Shown: positions 34,801 to 46,800 of the stretch, piece by piece
Layout of the letters: each line of letters begins with the position of its first letter
How positions within the stretch are numbered: position 1 is the stretch's first letter
From: Rhyacophila brunnea
Taxonomy: Eukaryota; Arthropoda; Insecta; Trichoptera; Rhyacophilidae
Assembly (NCBI GenBank): GCA_022495005.1
Contig: JAGYXB010000968.1
Span: forward strand, 1-64,000
Length of the DNA: 64,000 nucleotides
Direction of reading: 5' to 3'
Translations under genes and position numbers: made by a program
Notes under the pieces: model-generated
Told to the model about the DNA's origin: nothing
What the model saw: only the letters and a program-made list of their open reading frames with translations
Databases searched by the model: none

Positions 34801-37800
34801 TTGTTAGTTGTTCTCGAAACTAAAAATGAGGTTGAAACGGACCCGATTTGAGTTATGAAAAGACATGTGGAATGTGACAGCCTAACTGTACTCCATTCCT
34901 AAAGACGCTTTCCTAAAATGCTGCCAACAATGGTCACTGGCAAAAGTGCGTTCAATCCGAGGGAGACTATTTTTAGTGTGTTTTCAGACCTCGATGTGAG
35001 TAACATATTTTTCCAGGCAAAAGATCGGACACTTTTTGAATAGATACTGCAATTATGATCCGGATGAAAGGTCAGCGCCTTACGCACTGGATTACGAGGG
35101 CCACATGGTTGATCCGCCACCAGGTTGAACCTGGTAAAAAAAATCATTAATTGTTGACGATTTTTTCTTTTTTGAAACCATTATTAGTGACACTTTGCAC
35201 ATGATGACCACTCTATGTTGAACATACCTCCAGTTATTTTCGATACACACTGGTCCCCACACACACCCCACACACACCCCACACACACCCCACACGCAGA
35301 CTATCTGTGCAACTTCCTGCACATGAGATCTGTGCGGGGATCAGTTTATGTAAGACTGGTGGATTGTTCAATGTTTAGTGATTATTGTGCGCAGAGGAAT
35401 CTTCAAAGACGGTGTAATTATTGTTACCAGTGGCGTGCGGTCCATAGATGCTGTAGATTCGTAGCATACCCAGACATAATAATTCGGTAAATTACTATAG
35501 TATAACCATATTATGTATTTATTGCGCAATTGTGTGGTAAAGTGTAAATATTGAGTATAATGGTTGAGCTGTTCTCGGTTGGTTTTTCATGTTCAATGTT
35601 ATAATATCGCAGAACTACCACATACTATACTACTTCATTGACGGTCGCCACAATTCGATTAATTACTACTAACCATAAGTCCCCATATAATAATATTATG
35701 TGGTAAATACCCATATGATTCTATAGCATCCTTACATTTAAGTCACTGCACGTCATTGATTGTTACCATTTATTTTTATCAGGCATACATGGATGATGGG
35801 CCTTTCCCAGAAGTGGGCGTCAGACAAAACCCGTCCAACTCTTCGGTGTTCTTCGTTCAGTCTCCGCTGAAAATCGACCGGTGTTTGCACGGGAATCACA
35901 TTGTGTTGGATCCGGCGCCTTCCTTGGCGCAGGCACAGCAAGCGAACCCGAATCCTCAACATCCTAAACTGGTAAAACACTAAAATAAATACAATCAAGA
36001 CAAAATATTAAACAAAGAAATGTTGTTATTCTGGTTTCCTCTTTCCAGGCTGGTGAGCAGCCAGTTTTTACGATCCCCGGAGACGGACTGTATATGTTGA
36101 TAATGAAGATCCATCCGGTACAGGATACCGGCTCGGAAACTTTCAATGTCTCCGTCACAGTGAAGATGCGAGGACTGTCAGGGTATCTCTCCGCTGTTGA
36201 CTGGCCTTTACTTCCGGTGAGTTATTATTTGCCAACTCATATGTATTAGTATTTTGAATTATTATTCATTATTCATGCCAATTTCAATTAATTTGAACAG
36301 TTTCTACGTGTGCGTACGTTAAAATTACTTGCGATATTGCATGCATAGATAATATTTTGAACAGAACCCCACGTGCAGACCATAGATAATAGACAATATT
36401 ATTATAGAAAATACATAGTGCCAACCACTAAAAACAAAAAAACATGTAGAAAATGATAAAAAAACATTCATTGAGTCATGCGGGTGTCGATGTAGCGCGT
36501 TTCGCGTGAGATGACCTCATTGTTGTTCTGGTGATTTTGGCAGATTTAGCTAAGTGGTAATGTTCGTCTAAAGGTTCAAAATGTGCTACGGGATGGGAGC
36601 ATCAGTCTGATAACATTTTAAATACCAAAAAAACCACATTACTCACTTTTTTCCCGTAGTGGTAGTTTACTGTGACAGCACATAACGTGATCATAATGTA
36701 TTAGAACCATTAGTCTTTTCAATTTGTTTTTGATCCAGAGTAATGAATTGGGCGTATTTCTAACAACCAATCCCTTCATACGACCCTGTCTAATTTACCT
36801 CTGTATGTGGAATAGAGTTTTGTTTGTAAACGCATAGTCAAATAATGACATTCAATCCCCAATAATATAAAGTGTTAACGATTGTTTATGTATTGTGAAT
36901 TTCAGTTCTACGGGGCAATGTGCGGAGTGTACGTTTGTCTGGGAGTCGGCTGGCTGATGGTGTGCTGGCTACAGTGGAGAGACTTACTCCGCATTCAGTT
37001 CTGGATCGGAGCCGTTCTGCTTCTTGGCATGCTGGAGAAAGCCACTTTTTATGCCGAATATAGGTGGGTTACTGATAACCTTCTTTAATGAAGATAATAA
37101 ATATTATTACATAACTTGGAAAATACCAATTAGAAAAATCCTAGAAGATGTCTTCGACCAAGTGGAATTTAAATATACAGTAGAACCTATAGAATTAATA
37201 GGAGCTCTATACATGTACATAATACTCATAATGTATAACGCAGAAAGACCACAAAATAAACCAAAGGATAAGGAGGCAAACAAACGTAAGAGTACGAGTG
37301 ATAGAGGTTGCTAAGCGTGTGACAATTTGTGTCATACAGTGGCTCCCAAGGGGTACTACTCTTCTGCAACATCTTCTTGGCTACGCTTCTAGACACTGTT
37401 GTCTACTAAATGGGAGGAGCTTGTTAGTTTATAATGGAAGTGCAGTTAAAAATGGGCGGAGCATATTAGTTCACAGTTTTAACACGTAGCCAAGAAGATG
37501 TTGCTGATGAGTAAACGATGCCCTGAAACCTAAACCATGAATTCATAAAGTTTGGTTGAAGTATGTGGCAGTGAAAAACTAGGGACCATGAAGAATGAAA
37601 GCAGCTATGGGAGAACTTCATCCGGTAGTGGATCGAACCCGGCTGATGATGATGAATACTCACCGGTGCCGTGCCAGTAAAAATAAAATGCATAATATTA
37701 AGACTTACTGTCGTGCCAATTTTAATACATATTGTACGCATAGATAAAAAAGTTGATAATATGAGTTGAGGCATTAGTGAGTATTAATTTTATCGAATAA

Positions 37801-40800
37801 TCTTTTTAGACTTGTGACACTATCCGCAACTAGTTTAGTATCAGCTAATTACTGGATATTGTTGACGACCATATCGATATAATATATATATACCACATGT
37901 GTCTCCAACCAAGGATCGAGTGAGAAGATGTTGCTTCCTTCTAATTAATATTATTCTCAACTTATTACAGTTCCATCAATAAGAGTGGAGTGTCAGTACG
38001 AGGAGCGGTGCTGGCGGCTGAGTGGATGTCTGTGGCGAAGCGAGCCCTCGCTAGAATGCTGGTCCTTATTGTCTCCCTCGGATTTGGAATAGTCAAGTCA
38101 GTATATCTATCAGCAGCCCCAAATCGTATTTCAGTCTTTGAGAATAACGATCTTTACTAGGTTTACGCTTGAGCCGCCTAATATAGATGACAAATTTAAT
38201 GATCTTATTAGTGTTTTGTACAAAATGCATTTCAAGTATCAGTTCAACAGTTTGAACTAGAGGTGGGAAAACTGATCGATTTTGAAGACTAAGTATATTT
38301 ACTACCAGTATAAAAAAATACTTGGTATCAAAACTTGTTCTAAAATACTTACTAGTATTTCGAATACTATATAGAGCGTTTGGCGTGCGTATGCGTCATA
38401 AGTCTCATACCTACTAAACTGGAACTAAAACTTAACTCCATATTAGTATTTGTAATATCGGCTTCAATAGAATTGCTAAAAATACACTGAGCTTGGCTTT
38501 TCGAAATGTCCGATTTATTTTAAAATTTTAAATTTATGAGTTGTTTTTATGTTATGTTATAATATTCTTGTTAACATAAAATGAATAACAATTATTTTTT
38601 GTTATTGTAAACTGTCACATCAGTCACCTCACCACATTTACGAGAGAATAATATGCTGCTACAGAAAATTTATGACCTATTGTTCATACATAAGATGATG
38701 TCATTCGCATGCATAGACTAATAAATTAAAATATAATTTTATTCAAGTGCTATCTCGCTCGCACGCATATAATGTCAATAGTATTGAAAGTCTACCAACT
38801 AGCCAGCGAAACTCGTGATGATATCATCACAAGTTGTTTGGAACAAGTTTATTGGGCCACACATGTGGTATGGGTAGTTTCATCCGATAACAGTATTTCC
38901 AACTTACCTCTAGTTTGAACCATAGCACCTTCTTTAGACTAAAGTGACATCTGTCACCTAGCACAATTCTTCTTTTAATTTAATAGAGGATCCCAGGTAT
39001 ACAAAATTGTTTACCGACCGTTTTAAAAACACTGTTGTGTTTTCTAAAGTGTTGCTAGGTGCATCTGGCCCTCTAGATACAATCAAATATTTGGTTTTCC
39101 CCACATTAACCTAGTAACCATAAGTCCTAGTTTGCCAGTGTTTTCCTCAAGGTCCACATATACTTCTCCGGCTGCATTTTGATTCAGGCTTATGATGTCA
39201 ATGTTGTCGGGAAATGCTAATATTTGGCGCGATTAACTTTATTTATTTGATATTATCTGTAAGTAATATTAATACCTTTTAAGATCATGACACAAAATCT
39301 AATACCCTAATCTGGGTCGCGACTCACAAGTACTAAAGCGTCGATGACATTGAGCTACTTTCCGAGCTGCTAGTCGGCGAGTTTAAAAGTTAGTGCGATT
39401 GTTGTGATGATGATCAACTCGAGTGCTTAAAGTCAGACAACGTTATCTACAAAAAAGTGTTTTTTTTTTTTTTGACATAACGTTATTTTACATTTACGGC
39501 TACATGATAGTCAAACAACGTTATGTCAATCTTTTCTAATTTCTTATTAAATCTTCAGTAAAGTTTAACGCTAACTACATAAGTTACCCTTGTTTTCATA
39601 TTTTTTTAAAACTATCCCTATAAATTTTAACATCATCATAAGCAAGATAAATGTACAATACACAATAAATTATAAAATATTAACATTGGGTTTAAATAAA
39701 CATTTCCCTTGTTGAGTTACAAGAATCTAAAATAACGATTTTTGGCTCTCCTGTAAAGTTGCACTTTTGTAGATAGTGTTGTTTGACACTAAGCCCTCGA
39801 ACTGTGATGACACAAACTGATGACACAAACTGATGACACAAAACTTTTCACTCGCTCAGAAGCCAATAAGCTATCGATTTGAAACCGACATTTTTGGTAC
39901 TATTTGACAGGACGTATTGAGTAGTTCGTTTTTTTACCAGCAGGCTCGCCACTATCTATCTTCTGTGCAGACGCAGACGGCCCACACGCCAGCGAGTAAA
40001 GTAGCCTGGCTTTCAACTTTTCTCGGTAGATTGTTGACACTGGGCGAGTTTACAAGCAGATTGTTAATTCGCCGGCTTGTAGCTTGTGAAGTAGCTCAAT
40101 GTCATCGACGCTTATGAAGTCTCCCAACTGTTAGTATGTTTTGATACGGTGATAAGGTAGTAGAACGGTGTGACTCAAAAATTGCTCAACAAACCAGTGG
40201 TAGCCGAGCCAGTCAGATGTGTGACAGTCTGATGGTTGGATTACAAGGACACAGTTTGATTTATCTCTTTTAATGTATAATAATATTATTGTATTTTGTT
40301 GTGTAGGCCTCGATTGGGACCAATGCTGCAGCGTGTGGTGGGAGTGGGGGCCGTGTGGGGTGCGTTGGCGGCGCTGGAGGCGTGGATGCGCATTGGGGGG
40401 GTTGAGGGAGCGGTGAGCAGTGATGTGCTGCTGGCCGCGGCCCCACTCGCTCTGCTGGATGCCGCCCTCTGCTGGTGGGTGTTCGCCTCATTGCAGCACA
40501 CCACCAGGACGCTCAGGCTAAGAAGGTAGGATAATTTATTCTCTGAATCGATTAAAGGCCCCTTACATATTAGTGATTTAGAAGCTGTAGTGAAAGGATT
40601 CATAATTTTATTATACATAATAAGCGCTCACTGTACTTTGATTTGGTAGATAATGACGAATGAGTGTCATGGTATCGGTGAGCGGCGGGAAGAAACGTGA
40701 CACGTGAAATACGCCACTAAATGTGTTACCGGTAGCAGGAATTGGCATTTATCTGCCATTGTGGTCTAATAGAGTCTCACTACTGAATATATGGTATTCG

Positions 40801-43800
40801 CAGGATGCCAATCACATCTTCTGAGAGTTTCTCCATAGTCTCTCTTCTATAAGCTGCCGTGCCGGTTTCCCCCCCGCTTCAGCATCTATCCTCGTTCCCT
40901 CCCATTGAAAACAGTTTAACGCGATGGCACAATGCTTTCCGTGTGACGTGTACGCCAGTTTATAGAATACAGACTAGTATCATATTATGTAACAGTAAGA
41001 TTTAAGAACTTGAGGAAAAGAGATGGTTATTTTGCATCTTTGAAATTTACAAATGTGGAATAAATCGGTTCACTACCAAGGTGACAGACCAATTTAGGCG
41101 AAGAGTCCTATGCATAGTCATACTTAGATAAATAAGTGGACTTATGTGTTATGTGTTACTTAGAATAGGAACGCATCTGTCGTGTATAATAAAACCTATT
41201 TTTTAAGTTATTACGCACAACTACTAATTTTTGCTTTTAGATCGGCACACATTATATTAAAACACGGGACTTATCTTTTTATGTTGACTGTATTGTTTCA
41301 CTTGTTGTTGCAGAATACATAATGATATATATATATATACATATATATACCATACTGCAAACTTATACTATAAGGAAACATATTATACTATAACGAAATT
41401 TAATTAGTTTTACATCGTTTGCGGATGGACAAGGTCTAATTGTACCAACTGTTTGGTGACATATGTTTTTATTATCGACTGTGACAGTGAGTTTTATTTT
41501 CTGCCGATAGATGTTACTACATACAATACAATACTAATACATCTAGCATTCCATAATAATTCTCATTCCATGTAACGCATAAACCCACTTATTTACATAA
41601 GTATCACTATGCATACGGCGCACTGAAGGACTAATTTATTACTGCTTTTGATATAGTTGTTATCAAGTAATTTGAATTGAATATTTTAATGTCACATAGT
41701 AATAATGTTGCAGCTCAAGAAATAATTTTCTGTGAACATTGTTTCAGGAACACGGTGAAACTGACGCTGTACAAACATTTCACGAATACGTTAATATTCG
41801 CAGTCATCTCATCCCTCATCTTCATGCTCTACTCCATCAAAGCACACAGCTTCGTTGACTGTGTTACGGTACGTACACTTTCCAGCTTCCCATCACGAGA
41901 TATTATGTTAAAATTCTATTTTATAGAAGAAGAATATTTCTACCTATACTAAAACCGACAAACAACATTGTAACGTAATTCAATAAGCATTTCATATAAC
42001 AACTACTAGTTACAATATTTGTTACTAATTACACAAACCACTTATATAATATGAATACAATGCCTACTACATAGTAAGTATTTCACTACAGTTTTACTCC
42101 GGTGTATATGATGCATAATTATATTAGCAATAAAACCATATTTTTGTGAATAACTAAAATAAAATTGATTTTAGATAAACGCACATTATATTAAAACACG
42201 GGACTTATCTTGTTATGTTGACTGTATTGTTTCACTTGTTGTTGCTGACTACACCATGATATGAGTCGTATAGTTCCTATATACGATAAGTCCACTTTGA
42301 TGATATGTTGGCAAACTAAATATTTTCATTTAATACTATTTTTTATTATGAAAACATATGATTGAATTTATATTATGGTGGTGTGTTGTTTTTATACAAA
42401 TATTCACTAATTAGCTGTCTACAAGGTCGCATGGACTTATCGGCCTTTGGAACAAACCGCACTGTGGATTTATCGCCAATAGGAATTCATCGTGATTTTG
42501 AGACTCTCTTTTCATATGAATTTATAGCCTTTAGGAACCGATCAACTGAACGAAATTGTGGAGCGCTGGCGGTAGAAAAAAATGTCATCATTATCTCAAT
42601 TTTGACCAAAAGTGGATTTATCGTATATAGGAACTATACGACTCATATAACAGTGGCGAGGGGTGGAGGTAGGCTGTTAAGGTTCAACATAATTTGTGCA
42701 CACTAAACTTTGTCAGTCATACGTATTTGTTTTCGTTGAACTAAGACTACAATTTACAGACGGTGTTGGTTAGTTTTTAAATTCAATTAATAAACCCAGC
42801 GAAAACCATGCCATAATAGATAATAGTAAAAAAATACTCGTCTATCTATAAAATATAAAAAATTATGCCATTAAATCATTCATAATTTTAGACATTTCAT
42901 AGATAGAAGAATAATTTTTATCTATTGTGGTTTGGTTTAGGCAGGGTGTAATGAATTTTAAAAAACTAACCAACATCATGTGTAACATGTATTCTTAATT
43001 CAACGAAAATAAATAAGCATGAATGAAAAAATGTGTACTATTTTGTTGAATTGCCCATAACATTCCAAAAATATTATGGTTTGGTTTGATTTTTCAAAAC
43101 TTATCAACACCATCTGTAAATAATTGCAGTCTTACTTCAATAAAAAGAAATATGAATAACTGACAAAGTTTAATGTGCACTATTTATGTCGGATCTTAGC
43201 CTACCTCCACCCTTCGCCACTGCGATATATATATTTCAAACTACAAACTTATACTACAATGAATCAAATTTAATTAGTTTTACATCATTTGCGGATGAAC
43301 GACGTCTAGTTGTACCAACTGTCCAACGCATAAGCCCACTCATTTACATAAGTATGACTATGCATAGGGCGTCTTGAAGAACTAATTTATTACTGCTTTT
43401 GATTAGTTGTTATCAATTAGGTAATTTGAATTGAATATTTTAATTTACCACAGTTTTACCATTAGATAGAGAATTTTTTTAAGATACTAGAGTCTGGTTC
43501 CATGACAGTACCGTAGAACCTCGTTAATAAGAACACAGATAATTCGAAATTTGCCGTAATTCGAAATTTTCGCGAAAAAAAAGTCCCTTGAACATTATTT
43601 TCATATAAAACCATACCTTTAATTCAAATTTCGTAATTCGAAGTCCTGGCATATCAAAATATTCAATAAATCGTAATAAAGTTCACTATTTCATGAGCCA
43701 GTCATTGAAAATTGTGACAGTGACTTTTCGTAAATGATCGTAAATGACATTGATGAAAATCAAAAAAAATTTTTTTTTTTAATTTTTATATTTTCCCCCC

Positions 43801-46800
43801 ATACATTTCATAATTCGTAATTCGATTTTTTTTTCAATTTTTGGTCCCGTGGAATTCGTATTAACGAGGTTTTACTGTAATACATAATATTTTTAACAAT
43901 TTTTAAATTATAGCACTCTTTAAATATGTACTCATTTAATCCCCAGCACCTCAACTAATCTGCTCACCTTACTTTCATATAACTAACACCCCCCCCTGAT
44001 CATGCGTTACTTTTGCATTTTCAGGACTGGAAAGAATTGTGGGTGGATCATGCCTACTGGCACGTCCTGTTCTCGGTTGTCTTGCTGGTGATAATGATCC
44101 TGTGGCGGCCGACCAACAACAATCAGCGGTACGCCTTCACACCGTTGCTCGACAATCCCGACGACGATGACGGTGAGAACTTGTTGGTTAACTGATTAAC
44201 ACAGTGTGCCGATAACTATCTTAGAAATTCGGAACAGTGACATCCTGTGAGAGTAGACAGGTTATGCGTCGCTATGGGGCGGCAAATGAAGGAACGAATA
44301 CGAATATTTACAACTTATGAGAGCAGTGGCAGTTTTATATGAAGCAGACGATGCGATTGCTTCGCTAGAAATCTAAGTAAAATCAATAATGGAAGCATAA
44401 AAAATCTTGGCAGCCTATCGTATGTTTGTATTGTAATACTCTTTACACTATATGAGAGAATGTTTCATTGAAATGCTATAATCCTTATAGATGACGTATA
44501 TGTCATTTTATTTAAAGATGGCAGAAAATAAATAAAAAAATAACTGGGTACCTACCTAGGTATCTAACAAATTTGCATAAAATTTGAGACTAAAAATGGA
44601 AAGGGGCGGCATTCTAAGTTTATCTAAGGGCAGCACTTTGTTTAGGGACGGCACTGATTGGGAACATCTGTTGCTTGTTCTTCCAAAGTGCAGAATTAAT
44701 GTGTCATTGGTAATGCCAATTGGGTGGGCAATAACTGTGCTGGACCAAACTACTTTGGATATTGATATATTCTACCTATCTGAGGATGAGTTTAGATAGA
44801 CGTTGTTTATAAATTCAGAGTCTACTTCTAATACTGCTTCTATTTCTTTGTTTTTCATGTCATGTTGTGAACGTCTCGAATTTATAATTTGTAAGGTTCA
44901 CGCCATTTTAACCCGGCACCTGCCTCAAAAATCGTATGACGCACCATAACTACGCATGAATTTCATTATCGTCTTTGTTCTATACTAAAAAAAGCAATAA
45001 AAAATATGTCACAGCTCCAGTCGAGAACCCAAAGCCATTAAGATAATTTCGACACACTAAAAAACCGTAATAAATCAGTTATAATATCAGAAACACTCGA
45101 ACAAACGAATGCTATCCAAATTTGAAAGAACTCACCGCAAGACGCCATTTTGTATCCAATAGTTAGAGCTCTGCGCGGTGTGTACTATTTCGACACTTGT
45201 GCATTACGTTCCCACGAATTGGTGTTACTAATTTTCAAGTGCATATCGATAAATCACATATTAATGTCTTCGGGTTGAGTCGTAAACAAATATAAAGGGA
45301 CCCTTTTAATATATTTAAACTACACAAACACTTAACTTATTGAATATTATTGATAAATTAACACGAACTCACATATTAAAAAAAAAACAAATACAATAAT
45401 AAACCTATTTTAAAATTCTTTTGATGTGTGATATATTTTAAAGCAAGGTGACAGACATAACGCAACATCACACGTTGGGCACATATAGCGAGAGAGTTTT
45501 GTTTTTTTTGGATTTTTTTTAGAATTCCCGCATACGAAACATCTTCTTCTAGGCTTATCGGTATTTTGTGTCGGTAAAATGTATTCTGGCAAATGTCCCG
45601 TTGCACTTTTGGGCAATAATCGTACGGGATTATCGCTAGTTGACGCTGTCGGCTTGGGCAGGGGTGCATTTGAAATTCTCACACAATATTTGTCCACTAG
45701 TTGTTTTATTACACAGAGTTGAAAATCGCCCAATGTTTTTTTGTCACATTTAATAAATTTATATAAATAAAAAGCATTTAATAAATATAAGTCGATCATG
45801 TGGAATGCGACCTTTTTATACCACTTGATCGACTTTCTCATACACGACAAGTTGCTAAGCATCATGTCGGACTTATCTACCGTACCCATATTTTTGTTAT
45901 AATCTATAACACATTTTGGTTTTTCGATGTTTTCGCCAGTTCTATAGTTCACTTTTCCCGTTGGTCCAAATGATGCATCGTGGAGGGTGGATAGCATGTG
46001 AACATCCCTCCTATCGTGCCATTTCAGAGCCAAAAGTGGACTATTGTACTTAGCCTCGGTATCTCCCTTTTTCAGTTTGCTGAACTCTGGCATATCTTTA
46101 CGATTTTTTCTCACTGTACCGCAAGCATTCGTTTTGTTAGAGTGAAGGTATTTAAAGAGCGCCGGACTCGAATACCAGTTATCACACCATAAGGTGTGAC
46201 CTTTCCCGATATAGTCTTTCATTAGCGTTGTCACTACCGCACCGGAAATACCGAGATTTTCATTGTCTTGTATGTCAGTCCCTTCCCCACAATAAATTAT
46301 AAAGTCAATAATATACCCTGTCATTACGTCACACATCACAAACATTTTTATTCCAAATCGATGTCTTTTGGAAGGAATGAATTGTTTAAAAATTAACCTA
46401 CCCTTAAACACGATTATGCTCTCATCTATGCAAAGATTCTGATACGGTATCATCGTTTCCCTAAAAATTGTTCTTGTGTGTTCTAACAGTAATCTAATTT
46501 TAGCTAGTCTATCATTTGAGGCGGTCACACTAGGATCAGAAAAATGAAGCATTTGTAAAATAAGTTGGTATCGATTTCTAGCCATTATTTTCCCAAAAAT
46601 GTCTGCATGCAGGTAAGGATCGGTACTCCAATGTTCCTCTATCGACGTGTGCTTATTTCGAGTCATCAGCATTGATACGGCAAAAAATGTATACAACTCC
46701 GGCACTGACGTGTCTGTCCAATTGTGTGACCGCGATTTCGGTCCGAGGTCTCCCGCACTGTACGAATGGTTAAAAATGTATTCGTTTGGTTCACTATTTC

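Larger units (their letters stand above)
42172..43442 (+). repeat. Intronic duplication, copy 2, carrying inserts
   Basis: This is the second copy of the 41230-41690 block, split near its ATATAT run by a foldback element (42260-42647) and a hAT-like element (42651-43222). It lies downstream of TMEM87A exon 9 (41748-41868), which is not itself duplicated. Confidence 0.65.

Noticed and set aside
40270..40618. Minus-strand Pro/Ala-rich frames opposite TMEM87A exon 8
   Set aside because: Antisense shadows of the conserved exon 40307-40525. Composition reflects the GC-rich exon.
42643..43230. 8-bp target duplication for the hAT-like element at 42651
   Set aside because: The flanks TCATATAA and CGATATAT do not match. 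It abuts another element and an AT repeat, so the duplication is either lost or the assignment to hAT is wrong.
45376..45669. 97-codon minus frame overlapping the end of piggyBac C transposase
   Set aside because: Alternate frame of the transposase. The zinc-binding motif is in the other frame.
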